This document shows positions 1 through 11,065 of a stretch of DNA of 64,000 nucleotides, piece by piece (the first letter of the stretch is position 1; the number at the start of each line of letters is the position of its first letter). This stretch comes from Ruegeria arenilitoris. GTDB lineage: Bacteria; Pseudomonadota; Alphaproteobacteria; Rhodobacterales; Rhodobacteraceae. The stretch lies in assembly GCF_013031355.1 (NCBI RefSeq), contig NZ_WPZO01000001.1:496001-560000 (forward strand), given 5' to 3'. The position numbers and the translations under genes were made by a program. Under the pieces are notes generated by a model, which did not search any database, was not told where the DNA came from, and saw only the letters and a program-made list of their open reading frames with translations.

Positions 1-2
1 CT

Positions 3-662
3 CTTCTGACGGCCTTTCTGGCGCGCCGGACGATCTTGCGCAGCGATGCCAGCCTTGCCTCGCTATATTTGATCGCGCTTGCTGTTGGTATCTTCATTCT
101 GTCGGCCGCTGGGTCTGCAGTTCCGTTGAAGAGCTTTCTGTTCGGGTCGATCCTCGGCATAGACGACGCCTCGATGCTGCTTGTGGGCGGGGTCGCAACC
201 GTCACGCTGGTTGCATTCGCCTTTTTGCTGCGGCCCCTGATCGTCAGCACCTGCGATCCGGTGTTTTTCGAAACTCAGACGCGCCGTCCGTGGCTGGTCG
301 ATCAGGGCTTTATGCTGCTGCTGGTGCTGAACCTGCTGGCGGCCTTCAAGACACTGGGCACGCTGATGGCGGTTGGCCTGATGATCCTGCCCGCAACGGC
401 TGCTCGTTACTGGGCCAGCACAATCACGGCTCAGCTGGTTCTGGGGTTTCTCTTTGCCCTGTCCAGTTGCTGGATCGGCCTGACCCTGTCGTACCTGTTC
501 CCGGACACGCCGTCCGGACCGGCAATTGTGCTGGTTGCAGGTGTTTTCTTCTTCTTTTCGGCCATTTTTGGTCCGTTAGGCTTTGGCAGACGGCTGCGCA
601 AACCGTCTGTGTCAAAAGACCTCCCCGTTGCGCAAATTCAACAAGAAGAGAGAGCCAAATGA
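3..662 (+). CDS. Metal ABC transporter permease (ABC-3 family), 5' truncated by window edge
   Basis: Inner-membrane permease of a manganese/zinc/iron-type ABC importer. The reading frame is open from base 3, so the N-terminus lies outside the window. The visible 220 or so residues hold several hydrophobic helices and the ABC-3 family stretch ending LMILPATAARYWA. The stop overlaps the start of the next gene (ATGA), so permease and binding protein are probably one operon; the ATPase is expected upstream of the window. Family assignment is firm. The metal is inferred from the downstream binding protein. Confidence 0.9.
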   Translation, partial: LLTAFLARRTILRSDASLASLYLIALAVGIFILSAAGSAVPLKSFLFGSILGIDDASMLLVGGVATVTLVAFAFLLRPLIVSTCDPVFFETQTRRPWLVDQGFMLLLVLNLLAAFKTLGTLMAVGLMILPATAARYWASTITAQLVLGFLFALSSCWIGLTLSYLFPDTPSGPAIVLVAGVFFFFSAIFGPLGFGRRLRKPSVSKDLPVAQIQQEERAK

Positions 663-1555
663 CTCTTGTGAAATCCCTGTATGCCGGCATTGCCACGGCA
701 TCCTTTGCCCTGGCCGCACTGCCAGTTGCTGCTGAAGACGACGTCAAGATCGTCGCCAGCTTCTCGATCCTGGGTGACATGGTCGAAGAGGTGGTGGGCG
801 ATCTGGCCACCGTCACGACCATTGTGGGCCCTGATGCGGATGCGCATGTCTATCAGCCGTCGGTTGCTGACGCGCGCGCCGTAGCCCAGGCGGACATCAT
901 TTTTGTAAACGGTCTGGGCTTCGAGACATGGTCAGACACACTGATCTCAGAATCCGGAACCGAAGCCACCGTCCATGTTGCCACCAACGGCATCACTCCG
1001 GTCAAGGTTGACGGTAAAACAGACCCGCACGCGTGGAACTCTCTGTCGAACGGCGTGATCTACGTAACCAACGTGGCCGCCGCGATGAAAGAGGCCATGC
1101 CCGAGCACGCGGACGAGATCACCGCCAACGCCGACGCTTATATTGCCGAGCTGGAGGCGCTGGATGCCGTAACCAAAGCAAAGCTGGCTGACCTGCCTGC
1201 AAACCGTCGCACCGTTGTGACCGCGCATGACGCGTTCGGCTATCTGGCGGACGCATATGGCCTGACCTTTCTTGCTCCGGTCGGCATCGACACCGAGGCC
1301 GAGCCTTCGGCTAAGGATCTCGCTGTCCTGATCGACCAGTTGAAGGCAGAAGGCGCGGCGGCCCTGTTTGTCGAAAACATCACCAGCCCGGCCTTGGTAC
1401 AGCAAATCTCGGATGAGACCGGAATTGCGATCGGCGGTCGTCTGTTCTCGGATGCCCTGTCCGAGCGCGGTGGCCCAGCGACCAGCTATCTGGCGATGTT
1501 CCAGCACAACCTCGGCACGCTGCTGGACGCGCTGGCGCACCAGACTGCCAGCTAA
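659..1555 (+). CDS. Metal ABC transporter substrate-binding protein (ZnuA/TroA family, Mn-type more likely)
   Basis: Periplasmic cluster A-1 binding protein of 298 residues with a signal peptide ending near AALPVAAE. Candidate metal ligands are visible at the family positions: His63, His124 (DPHAW), His190 (TAHDAF) and Asp265. The His-rich loop typical of ZnuA is absent, which favours Mn2+ or Fe2+ over Zn2+ (inference). The start was chosen because an AGAAGAGAGAG ribosome site precedes it and the signal peptide begins there; a longer open frame upstream is antisense-like noise inside the permease. It overlaps the permease gene by 4 bases. Confidence 0.9.
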   Translation: MTLVKSLYAGIATASFALAALPVAAEDDVKIVASFSILGDMVEEVVGDLATVTTIVGPDADAHVYQPSVADARAVAQADIIFVNGLGFETWSDTLISESGTEATVHVATNGITPVKVDGKTDPHAWNSLSNGVIYVTNVAAAMKEAMPEHADEITANADAYIAELEALDAVTKAKLADLPANRRTVVTAHDAFGYLADAYGLTFLAPVGIDTEAEPSAKDLAVLIDQLKAEGAAALFVENITSPALVQQISDETGIAIGGRLFSDALSERGGPATSYLAMFQHNLGTLLDALAHQTAS

Positions 1556-1677
1556 ACATGGGATTCTGCGCGAGGCGGCGATTGATTTGCCGCCTCAAGC
1601 GTCAAATGGGCAGTTAAAGTCGATGTGACTTTCTCGGAAGCATATCGCGCGCATCGGGGCTCAATCAGCTCTGATGA

Positions 1678-2826
1678 TTAAGCTGAAAACGTCTCGAGAA
1701 CCAATTTCCTGTTCTTTACATGGCGCTCTACAAGTTTTTTCTGAAGCCGACCGGCGGGAATAGGGCAGGCCGCTGCAAACTCAAAACTCAAATCAGCCAC
1801 TTCCGGCAAAATTGTAAGGATCTCTTCCCGCGCTTCGTCGGAAACTGCCTTAAGTGCCTCAGGGCCTGTGTACAGGCTTTCAGAGGGGGCACCTTCTGCG
1901 AAAACAAGTTCATGTTGATCGAACATGAGGTGAAAATACTCAACCTGATCAACATCCATGTCGACGTAGATTCCGGGAAGTTCGGTCAGTTTGGCTGCGG
2001 CGACCAGAACCTCGGAGCAACCGAACATACGTTCGGATATTTTCGACGAAACCAGCATTCTGTGCTGGCGAGAGACCAACAGGTCCCGTGTAGGCAAACC
2101 ATGTCCGAGCGCACCAGCGGATATGTGGATCGGACGTAACTTTGCTGCTGCGCCGCCACAGGACGTCAGGTCGATCGTCCTTGACCCAATCCAGCGTACA
2201 ACTTTGGGGCCATTGTTTTTGGTCAGTACAAGATCACCAATGGACAAATCTTCGATCTTTGTGGGCCCATTCACCGTGCTTATCACAGTCCCGCGGCCGA
2301 AGCAGACAACCTGAGCGCCCAAACTGGCGTGGGGAACGGAAGGCCCGTTTTCAATGATGTTCCCAACTGTAAAATCGGTATCTGCAGGTGGAATCCCGTC
2401 GGGAAAGACCAGAAAAAACCCATCCTCGCCGGGATCGGCAGAGTTGTTGTTAACACCGACGTCGTCGTCATTGTTCAGGTCGACGTCAATGACTGCGACA
2501 CGATAGACCGTTCCATCCGAAGCAACTATTTCAAAAGTATAATCCCAGATAGCCTGACGATCTGTCCCGTCGATTTCAATCGTCTGCTGCCACTGGCCCC
2601 CGATTTGCTCTTGTGCGGCAATTTCTTCATTGGACAGGCCGTTACCGGGGCCGTCACCATTGAAGTTGACGGCGCCATCATTTTCCTTAACGGCAAAATT
2701 GGTGCTTGTGCCTGACCAGCTCCAGGTTGATCCGACTGAAGGGCCGACACCGTAGTCCACGGACCCTCCGTTGACAGTCGATTGCGTGCCCAAAATCGCG
2801 TTCTGGTAACCGTAATAAACAACCAT
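1678..2826 (-). CDS. Hint-domain (Hedgehog/intein Hint_2) protein
   Basis: Protein of 382 residues in two parts. Residues 1-170 are rich in Gly, Asn and Asp, with acidic stretches (DLNNDDD, DPGEDG) that resemble extracellular calcium-binding segments. From Cys175 (VVCFGRGT) to the end runs a Hint_2 domain with the typical sequence IEDLSIGDLVLT, VRWIGSR and a core His in SRQHRML. Such proteins are common in Roseobacters, usually as secreted or surface proteins. No classical signal peptide is seen, so export, if it occurs, may follow a type I-like route (inference). It stands alone, with no operon partner. The natural substrate or processing event is unknown. Confidence 0.8.
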   Translation of the reverse strand: MVVYYGYQNAILGTQSTVNGGSVDYGVGPSVGSTWSWSGTSTNFAVKENDGAVNFNGDGPGNGLSNEEIAAQEQIGGQWQQTIEIDGTDRQAIWDYTFEIVASDGTVYRVAVIDVDLNNDDDVGVNNNSADPGEDGFFLVFPDGIPPADTDFTVGNIIENGPSVPHASLGAQVVCFGRGTVISTVNGPTKIEDLSIGDLVLTKNNGPKVVRWIGSRTIDLTSCGGAAAKLRPIHISAGALGHGLPTRDLLVSRQHRMLVSSKISERMFGCSEVLVAAAKLTELPGIYVDMDVDQVEYFHLMFDQHELVFAEGAPSESLYTGPEALKAVSDEAREEILTILPEVADLSFEFAAACPIPAGRLQKKLVERHVKNRKLVLETFSA

Positions 2827-3202
2827 TTAATACACCAAACTCCTGTCTTGCCCGGGATAGGCAAATATTTCGGGGAACGTAACTGACAACCTTTAGGCAC
2901 CTATTATTGTTCGTATTTTTTGTCAATCTGCATCAATTTCCCCCTTGATGAATAGCAGGCCCGACGCTGGCAGATCCCGCTTCTTGAGCAAAATGCCGAT
3001 GCGTTTTCTCGACCGCTGATCGGCAATAGACAATTGAACGCCCCATTTGCCGCAAATTGCGCAGCGAAGAGCGGAAATTGTTAGCTTAATAGGTGCAAAA
3101 ATGTGGACATGGCATGTCACACTCTGAGCATATCAATCTCATCGAGCGCACCTTGCCTAGGGCGATCGCAACGAAAGGTTCCACAGCTTTACTGAGGGAT
3201 AG
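2827..3202. other. Intergenic stretch, no supported gene
   Basis: About 375 bases between the Hint-protein start and the tRNA. A 65-codon open frame on the minus strand (2923-3120) is present, but it has no good ribosome site and no recognisable family. I see no clear hairpin, terminator or repeat. The promoter of the Hint gene should lie near 2830-2930, but no convincing -35/-10 pair is visible. Confidence 0.5.
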
Positions 3203-3292
3203 TGGCGGAGAGACAGGGATTCGAACCCTGGGTGGGCTTGCACCCACAACGGTTTTCGAGACCGCCCCGTTCGACCACTCCGGCACCTCTCC
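3203..3292 (-). tRNA. tRNA-Ser (anticodon CGA)
   Basis: Read on the minus strand the gene is 90 bases with an encoded CCA. The acceptor stem GGAGAGG pairs with TCTCTCC and the discriminator is G. The anticodon loop CTCGAAA is closed by GCGGT/ACCGT, the long variable arm GTGGGTGCAAGCCCAC is typical of serine tRNA, and the T arm is CAGGG-TTCGAAT-CCCTG. Anticodon CGA reads the UCG codon. Confidence 0.97.
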
Positions 3293-3415
3293 GCGGGGGT
3301 CTGTGAGGGGGGGATTTAGTGAGGAACGCGCGGGGGTGCAAGCAGAAAATTCTCGAAATACACCAAGACCGGATTTTCCATTGCCAGAAGGCACAAAACA
3401 CCTAGGCTTCTGGGT

Positions 3416-4258
3416 ATGACTTATCACCTACGCCGCCTCGCTTTGCCCTGTGTCCTGTTGCTTATGACAGTTGTCATGTTGCCCGCGCCAACATTTGCGG
3501 CCGGGCGTGACCGGATCGAGGCGTTTCTGACCACCACCGGTTTTGACGTCGCGCTGGAAAGCATCGCGTTTGCGTCGGCCTCGGCCCCGCAGATGCTGGG
3601 AATCGATCCCGAAGGATTCGGGTCGGACTGGACGCGCCTGACAGAAGAGGTGTTCAACACCGAAGACATGCACGAAACCGCCGTTGCGATTCTGGAACAG
3701 ACGCTGAGTGATGAGGCGCTGAACCATGCCGTCGAGTTCTATGCCTCTGATTTGGGACAAAGGCTGGTCGAGGCGGAAAATGCGTCTCATATGATTGAAG
3801 ACGACGAGGCCACACAGAAAGAGGGTCAAGAAATTGTGGCCGGTCTAATCAAGAACGGGTCAAAGCGGGTCGAAAGCCTCAAGCGCATGAACGCCGCCAT
3901 TGATTCTAGCGGAACGGCGCTGAGGGCACTGCAGGAGGTTCAGCTGCGCTTTTTGCTGGCCGCCAGTGCATCCGGAGTGATTGATTTGCAGCTGAGCGCT
4001 GATGAGCTGCGGCAGATGATGAAGCAAAACGAAACCAGCATGAGGCAGGCGCTGCAATTGTCCGCGCTTGCCGGGGCTGCCTATACCTATCAGGATTTCT
4101 CGGACGCGGATGTCATCGCTTATGCCGAGGCGCTGGAGCAGCCGCTGATGCAGGAGGTTTACGAGCTTCTTAATGCGGTTCAATATGAAATCATGGCAAT
4201 GAAGTTCGAGGTACTGGCCTCTCGGATGGCTGAACTGCATCCGGCGCAGGACATCTGA
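3416..4258 (+). CDS. Exported DUF2059 protein, first of a tandem pair
   Basis: Protein of 280 residues with an N-terminal hydrophobic segment and a probable signal peptidase site near PTFAAG, so probably periplasmic. The body is helical and contains two DUF2059-like units; the recognisable element is the FYASDLGQRLVEAE stretch. The function of DUF2059 proteins is unknown. The stop overlaps the start of the next gene by one base (TGATG), so the two are translationally coupled. They share domain type and key sequence (FYxSDLGQ) and probably arose by duplication. The ribosome site at this start is weak. Confidence 0.8.
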   Translation: MTYHLRRLALPCVLLLMTVVMLPAPTFAAGRDRIEAFLTTTGFDVALESIAFASASAPQMLGIDPEGFGSDWTRLTEEVFNTEDMHETAVAILEQTLSDEALNHAVEFYASDLGQRLVEAENASHMIEDDEATQKEGQEIVAGLIKNGSKRVESLKRMNAAIDSSGTALRALQEVQLRFLLAASASGVIDLQLSADELRQMMKQNETSMRQALQLSALAGAAYTYQDFSDADVIAYAEALEQPLMQEVYELLNAVQYEIMAMKFEVLASRMAELHPAQDI

Positions 4259-5058
4259 TGCGACTGTTTTTAGCGTCAGCCGCACTTTTTCTGTGGACCT
4301 TGCCGTTGCAGGCCGAAGAAAAGGTCGAACGCCTACTGCAAGCCCTGCAAATGGATGAGGTCATCGAAATTCTGCGGGATGAAGGTGGCGAAATGGGGCA
4401 AGTCCTGCAGGAAACCTTTCTGGACAACAATGGCGGGCAGGTTTTTCAGAAACAGGTCGATCAGATTTACGACGCCGACAGAATGCGCAGCCAGGTTGTG
4501 GCGGTCTTCGATCAGTCCCTTACCGATAGGGAGCTGGATCGCGCCATCCTGTTTTACGAAAGCGATCTGGGTCAGGCCATCGTTTCGCTTGAGATTACCG
4601 CCCGCATCGCGCTTGCCGATGAGGCCATCGAACAAATGGCGCAGGACGCTTATAAGAACAGTGATAAGGACACCGAACTTTACCGGCTGGTTGATGAGTT
4701 CATTCAGATCAACAACCTGATCGAAGAAAACGTCCAGAACTCTATCAGCGCAGACTACAACTTTTTCCGCGGAATGGATTTCGGAGGTGTTTTGGATGAT
4801 GCCGAACTTTTGGCACAGCTACTGGCGCAAAAGGACAGCATGACCGAAGAGACGCAAACGTGGCTGTACTCTTTCTTTTTGCTGGCCTATCAACCGCTGA
4901 ACGACGCCCAGATACGCGAGAATATCGCGTTTTCACGAACCGAGACGGGTAGGGCGGTCAACGCAGCCCTGTTCGAGAGCTTTGACCAGGTGTTCGACAC
5001 GATCTATTTCGAACTGGGTCAGGCGGTCGGGCAGGTCCTGCGAGGGTCCGACCTATAA
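4258..5058 (+). CDS. Exported DUF2059 protein, second of the pair
   Basis: Protein of 266 residues with a short signal peptide (cleavage predicted around PLQAEE). It has the same helical DUF2059 architecture as its upstream neighbour: FYESDLGQAIVSLE parallels FYASDLGQRLVEAE, and a second similar unit (IAFSRTETGRAVNAAL) follows in the C-terminal half. It is coupled to the upstream gene by a TGATG overlap. The two probably act together in the periplasm, perhaps as a heterodimer (inference). No catalytic motif is visible. Confidence 0.8.
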   Translation: MRLFLASAALFLWTLPLQAEEKVERLLQALQMDEVIEILRDEGGEMGQVLQETFLDNNGGQVFQKQVDQIYDADRMRSQVVAVFDQSLTDRELDRAILFYESDLGQAIVSLEITARIALADEAIEQMAQDAYKNSDKDTELYRLVDEFIQINNLIEENVQNSISADYNFFRGMDFGGVLDDAELLAQLLAQKDSMTEETQTWLYSFFLLAYQPLNDAQIRENIAFSRTETGRAVNAALFESFDQVFDTIYFELGQAVGQVLRGSDL

Positions 5059-5072
5059 GCCTGTATTTGATG

Positions 5073-5101
5073 TTGACTTTCCCCTGTAATCTATGGATAA
5101 G
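5073..5101 (+). promoter_or_regulatory. Candidate sigma70-type promoter for rplU-rpmA
   Basis: TTGACT at 5073-5078 and GATAAG at 5096-5101 are separated by 17 bases. Transcription from here would give rplU a leader of about 160 bases. The leader contains a GACCC/GGGTC inverted repeat (about 5143-5168). Confidence 0.5.
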
Positions 5102-5266
5102 CGCGCATCCCGGCCGGATTTCCGCGCCGGGTCTCGTTATTATTGACCCATGGGGCCTACTCCTAGGGTCGTCACACAGCCCGAAAAGGGCGCGCTGTTC
5201 GAGGTGGCCGAGGCCAGAAACTCCCAAATGGGGACCACAGAACGCGGATTAGAAAAGGAAATACGC

Positions 5267-5887
5267 ATGTTTGCGGTCCTCAAGACTGGCGGCAAGCAGT
5301 ACAAGGTTCAGGCGGGCGACGTGCTCCGCGTTGAAAAACTGGCTGCCGACGCAGGTGAAAAAGTTCAATTCAACGATGTTCTGATGCTGGGCGGCGACGC
5401 TCCGGTTGTTGGTGCACCTTTCGTTGAAGGCGCAGGCGTACAGGCCGAAGTGATCGAACAGGTCAAAGGTGACAAGGTCATCAAGTTCGTCAAGCGCCGT
5501 CGTAAGCACAGCTCGAAGCGTACCGTTGGCCACCGTCAGAAACTGACCCTGGTCAAAATCACCGACATCCTGTCGTCGGGCGCTGACAAGTCGGGCATCA
5601 AAGCTGCAACCGGTTCGGCACCGGCTGGCGAAGCGGCACCTGCTGCAAAGCCTGCCAAGAAAGCTGAAGCCAAAGCAGAGGCACCCGCCGCTGCTGCCGC
5701 TGCTGCCGCCGACGATCTGACCAAGCTGAACGGTGTCGGCCCCGCCGCTGCCAAAAAGCTGGCAGAAGCCGGTATCGAAAGCTTTGCCGCTCTGGCCGCC
5801 TTGTCGGACGAGCAGATTACTGCTATCGACACCATCAAAGTGAAGCCCGAATGGGTTGAGCAAGCCAAAGAGCTGGCTCAAGGCTAA
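5267..5887 (+). CDS. rplU: 50S ribosomal protein L21 with C-terminal helix-hairpin-helix extension
   Basis: Residues 1-105 are a complete L21 ([18 protein letters not shown], then the basic [16 protein letters not shown] segment), which binds 23S rRNA. The protein is 206 residues, about twice the usual length. An Ala/Lys/Glu-rich linker (about 112-148, including a run of eight Ala) leads to a helix-hairpin-helix-like domain (about 149-206: [20 protein letters not shown]). The start follows an AAAAGGAAA ribosome site; the frame is open further upstream, but the L21 N-terminus fixes this Met. rpmA follows after 11 bases, the standard L21-L27 pair. The tail's role is not established. Confidence 0.97.
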   Translation: MFAVLKTGGKQYKVQAGDVLRVEKLAADAGEKVQFNDVLMLGGDAPVVGAPFVEGAGVQAEVIEQVKGDKVIKFVKRRRKHSSKRTVGHRQKLTLVKITDILSSGADKSGIKAATGSAPAGEAAPAAKPAKKAEAKAEAPAAAAAAAADDLTKLNGVGPAAAKKLAEAGIESFAALAALSDEQITAIDTIKVKPEWVEQAKELAQG

Positions 5888-5898
5888 GGAGAGAGAGA

Positions 5899-6168
5899 AT
5901 GGCACATAAAAAAGCTGGCGGTTCCTCCCGTAACGGTCGCGACTCAGCTGGTCGCCGCCTTGGCGTGAAACTGTATGGTGGCCAAGCAGCCATCGCAGGC
6001 AACATCATCGTGCGTCAGCGCGGCACCAAGTTCTGGCCGGGCGAAGGCGTAGGCATGGGCAAAGATCACACCATCTTTGCAACTGTTGATGGCGCCGTGA
6101 AGTTCCATAAGGGACTCAAAAACCGCACCTTTATTTCGGTCCTGCCAGTGGCGGAGGCCGCAGAGTAA
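5899..6168 (+). CDS. rpmA: 50S ribosomal protein L27
   Basis: An 89-residue L27 beginning [20 protein letters not shown], the conserved N-terminal arm that reaches the peptidyl-transferase centre. There is no N-terminal extension of the kind cleaved in Firmicutes. GGAGAGAGA precedes the start. It is cotranscribed with rplU and followed by a strong terminator. Confidence 0.98.
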   Translation: MAHKKAGGSSRNGRDSAGRRLGVKLYGGQAAIAGNIIVRQRGTKFWPGEGVGMGKDHTIFATVDGAVKFHKGLKNRTFISVLPVAEAAE

Positions 6169-6199
6169 GCCGAAACCCATAAGGTTTGAAAAATTCCTG

Positions 6200-6236
6200 G
6201 GGGACCGGCAGAAAATGCCGGTCCCCTTTCTCGTTT
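6200..6236 (+). terminator. Rho-independent terminator after rpmA
   Basis: A ten-base-pair stem (GGGGACCGGC with GCCGGTCCCC) and a 7-base loop are followed by a T-rich tract (TTTCTCGTTTT). It ends the rplU-rpmA transcript. Confidence 0.85.
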
Positions 6237-6253
6237 TAACGCAGTTTTGATCA

Positions 6254-6421
6254 ATGGCCCCGATGACACACGCAGCAAGCATAATCCCGTCCCTGATTCA
6301 GGGCCGGATCGCCCCTGCGGTTGAAGATCGGATGGGGCGGAAATATCTGATGGGGACGTTAATTGGTTTCACCGTTGCGTCCGCGATTTACGTGTTGTTC
6401 GGAGGAGGAACGAACTCATGA
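6254..6421 (+). CDS. Small membrane protein, 55 residues, overlapping the GNAT gene
   Basis: A short open frame with an ATG directly after an in-frame stop. It encodes 55 residues ending in one predicted membrane helix (about residues 31-50: YLMGTLIGFTVASAIYVLF). Its stop overlaps the next gene's ATG in an ATGA junction, and its last codons contain the GGAGGAGG ribosome site of that gene. This is the geometry of a real coupled gene. No Shine-Dalgarno sequence is visible before its own start. The family is not recognised. It could instead be an untranslated leader of the acetyltransferase gene. Confidence 0.5.
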   Translation: MAPMTHAASIIPSLIQGRIAPAVEDRMGRKYLMGTLIGFTVASAIYVLFGGGTNS

Positions 6422-6954
6422 AACTTGAGACGATAATAAACCAGCCGGTCATAGAAACCGAGCGGTTCGACCTGCGCCCGCTGCGTCGGTCGGATATGGG
6501 TCTCATTGAACATTACGCAGGCGATGAGCGCGTGGCGCGCATGACAACCAGTATTGCGCATCCGTTGCCGCCCGGCTCGACCGAGGCTTTCGTGACCCGG
6601 TCCATGGCCGAGGAACGCGATGAGGACGTCTGGGTCATGGACGCCACCAAGGACGGTGGCCCGGAACTGATCGGTTTGATCACGCTGACACGGCTGGACC
6701 GCAACCAGTCCGAGGTCGGCTATTGGGTCGCGCCGGTGTATTGGAACACGGGCATAGCGTCGATGGCCGTCGAGGCGCTGGTCAAGGCCAACCCACTGGA
6801 GAACGCGACCATGTTCGCCAGCGTGTTTCAGGACAATCCGGCCTCGGCCCGGGTTCTGACCCATTGCGGGTTCCAGTACCTTGGTGATGCGGAAAACTAT
6901 TCGGTGGCGCGTGATGCAAACGTGCCCACCTGGACATACAGTAAAAAACTCTGA
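6418..6954 (+). CDS. GNAT-family N-acetyltransferase (RimJ/RimL-like)
   Basis: A 178-residue acetyl-CoA-dependent transferase of the ribosomal-protein/amino-acid acetyltransferase subgroup. The N-terminus ETERFDLRPLRRSDM is typical of RimJ/L-like enzymes. The acetyl-CoA region contains VGYWVAPVYWNTGIASMAVEAL, followed by VFQDNPASARVLTHCGF. A strong GGAGGAGG ribosome site precedes the start. The true acceptor substrate cannot be read from sequence. obgE follows after 37 bases. Confidence 0.88.
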   Translation: MKLETIINQPVIETERFDLRPLRRSDMGLIEHYAGDERVARMTTSIAHPLPPGSTEAFVTRSMAEERDEDVWVMDATKDGGPELIGLITLTRLDRNQSEVGYWVAPVYWNTGIASMAVEALVKANPLENATMFASVFQDNPASARVLTHCGFQYLGDAENYSVARDANVPTWTYSKKL

Positions 6955-6982
6955 CTTGTGGCCGATGGGGCCTTTGCAGTAG

Positions 6983-9120
<2,138 letters not shown>

Positions 9121-9166
9121 ACGCGCGATGCTAGAACACCAGAATACCGACCGAAAGGCACATGAG

Positions 9167-10429
9167 ATGAAGGATTTCGACAGCATTCCCACCCTGATGG
9201 CCGATCTTGGAAAACGCGCCAAGGCGGCCTCGGCCGATCTGGCCTTTGCCAGCGCCGAACGCAAGCACGCCGCGCTGATTGCCGCAGCGGATGCGGTCTG
9301 GGCAAACCGGGCCGACATCATCGAGGCAAACAAGAAAGATCTGGAGTTCGGCCGCGAAAAGGGCCTGAGCCCGGCGATGATGGACCGCCTGATGCTGGAC
9401 GAATCCCGCGTTCAGAGCATGGTTGACGGTCTGCGCACTGTGGCAGATCAAGCTGATCCGGTTGGCGAAGTTCTGACCGAATGGGACATGCCTTCGGGCC
9501 TGAACATCCAGCGCGTGCGCACACCTTTGGGCGTGATCGGTGTGATCTACGAAAGCCGCCCGAACGTGACCGCGGATGCGGGTGCGTTGTGCCTGAAATC
9601 CGGCAATGCCGTGATCTTGCGCGGTGGCTCCGAGAGTTTTCACTCCTCAGGCGCGATCCATGCTTGCCTGGTCGAAGGACTGAAGGCCGCATACCTGCCC
9701 GAGGATGCAATCCAGCTGATCCCCACCCGCGACCGTGCGGCGGTTCAGGAACTGCTGACCATGACCGACTACGTGGACGTTATCGTACCGCGCGGCGGCA
9801 AAGGCCTGGTGGGGCTGGTGCAGCGCGAGGCTCGCGTTCCCGTGTTCGCGCATCTCGAAGGCATTGTTCATATCTATATCGACAAGGCCGCCGAACCGCA
9901 GAAAACGCTGGATGTAGTGCTGAACGCCAAGACCCGTCGGACCGGAATTTGTGGCGCGGCAGAGTGTCTGCTGATCCATCAAGACGCCGCCGATACGCTG
10001 GGCAGGGATGTGATCGCGGCTCTGCTGGCTGCTGGCGTCGAAGTTCACGCCGAAGGCGCACTGGCTGTGGAAGGCACGATCGCCGCCACCGCTGACGATT
10101 GGGGCAAGGAATTCCTCGACAGCATTATTTCCGCCAAACCAGTGGCAGATATCGACGCGGCCATCGCGCATATCCGTCAGTATGGCTCGAACCACACCGA
10201 CTGCATCATGACCGAGGATGCGGACGCCGCCGCGCGGTTCTTTGAACGGCTCGACAGCGCGATCCTGATGCACAATGCCTCGACTCAATTCGCCGATGGG
10301 GGCGAGTTTGGCATGGGCGCCGAGATCGGCATTGCCACCGGAAAGATGCACGCGCGCGGGCCAGTGGGCGCAGCGCAGTTGACCAGCTTCAAGTATCTGG
10401 TGCGTGGGAACGGAACGACCCGGTCTTAA
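9167..10429 (+). CDS. proA: Glutamate-5-semialdehyde dehydrogenase (gamma-glutamyl phosphate reductase)
   Basis: Second enzyme of proline synthesis; NADPH-dependent reduction of gamma-glutamyl phosphate. 420 residues of aldehyde dehydrogenase fold with the catalytic Cys in RTGICGAAE and the substrate-binding segments [13 protein letters not shown] and ILRGGSES. The start [10 protein letters not shown] was chosen because it gives the family length and a GAAAGG ribosome site; an earlier in-frame Met exists at 9128. The gene converges on chpT with overlapping stop codons. Confidence 0.95.
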   Translation: MKDFDSIPTLMADLGKRAKAASADLAFASAERKHAALIAAADAVWANRADIIEANKKDLEFGREKGLSPAMMDRLMLDESRVQSMVDGLRTVADQADPVGEVLTEWDMPSGLNIQRVRTPLGVIGVIYESRPNVTADAGALCLKSGNAVILRGGSESFHSSGAIHACLVEGLKAAYLPEDAIQLIPTRDRAAVQELLTMTDYVDVIVPRGGKGLVGLVQREARVPVFAHLEGIVHIYIDKAAEPQKTLDVVLNAKTRRTGICGAAECLLIHQDAADTLGRDVIAALLAAGVEVHAEGALAVEGTIAATADDWGKEFLDSIISAKPVADIDAAIAHIRQYGSNHTDCIMTEDADAAARFFERLDSAILMHNASTQFADGGEFGMGAEIGIATGKMHARGPVGAAQLTSFKYLVRGNGTTRS

Positions 10430-11022
10430 AACCGGATCACAATGCGGGTTGAGGTGGTTTCCGCCACAACCCGCCGCCCCATCGACGCAGCGGCCTCGGG
10501 AAGCAGGGCAAACTGTACCTGCGCGGGGGTGACCTTATTGGCAAACCGGCCTAGAGGCAGGTTCTTCCACAGATCACTATCCAGATTCAGCTTGTCGGCG
10601 GAACCGGTCACCGACCAGGTATCTGAGGCACTGGAAATTGTGACCTCACCGCCAAAGGGCATCGCGCTTTCGCAGCACATCAGTGCCAGAAACGCCAGTT
10701 TCACCTGATTGCGCGGCACTGCTTCGATCAGGTGCCAGTTGACGCGTACACGGCCCGCACGTTCAACATCTTTCAGCAGCTCTGACACCTCTGCTCGTCC
10801 AAGAGGCTGATCACTGGCCGAGCCGAAGGCGACGCGGAAAAACCGTATCCGCGCCCCGGCGCTGCCGACGCTTCCCGAAATCAGTTCCATCTCGGGGCCC
10901 TGGGTGCCGCCAACCATCTCAAGCAACTCCAGCCCGTTGGTGATCGCGCCAATGGGGCTGATCAGATCGTGACAGATCCGGGAACCGATAAGCTCGGCCA
11001 GGTTGACTGTGGTGTCGCTCAT
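10426..11022 (-). CDS. chpT: Histidine phosphotransferase ChpT (CtrA phosphorelay)
   Basis: Carries phosphate from the hybrid kinase CckA to the response regulators CtrA and CpdR, which control cell cycle, motility and gene-transfer agents in alphaproteobacteria. 198 residues; His18 in the [22 protein letters not shown] helix is the expected phosphorylation site, followed by a degenerate ATPase-like C-terminal domain. The start follows an AGGAGGTACGC ribosome site; the longer open frame begins 78 bases upstream with no such site. It is divergent from the DUF3553 gene with only 43 bases between starts. A candidate CtrA box lies elsewhere in this window. Confidence 0.9.
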   Translation of the reverse strand: MSDTTVNLAELIGSRICHDLISPIGAITNGLELLEMVGGTQGPEMELISGSVGSAGARIRFFRVAFGSASDQPLGRAEVSELLKDVERAGRVRVNWHLIEAVPRNQVKLAFLALMCCESAMPFGGEVTISSASDTWSVTGSADKLNLDSDLWKNLPLGRFANKVTPAQVQFALLPEAAASMGRRVVAETTSTRIVIRF

Positions 11023-11065
11023 GCGTACCTCCTGCTGCATCTGCTGCCGGACCTGGAGCCCAGAC

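Noticed and set aside
290..658. Upstream open-frame extension of the metal-binding protein gene
   Set aside because: It lies inside the permease gene in another frame, has no signal-peptide logic, and a ribosome site and signal peptide begin at 659.
2923..3120. 65-codon minus-strand open frame near the tRNA-Ser gene
   Set aside because: No ribosome site, no recognisable family and no coupling to neighbours. It may be chance, so it is not called a gene.
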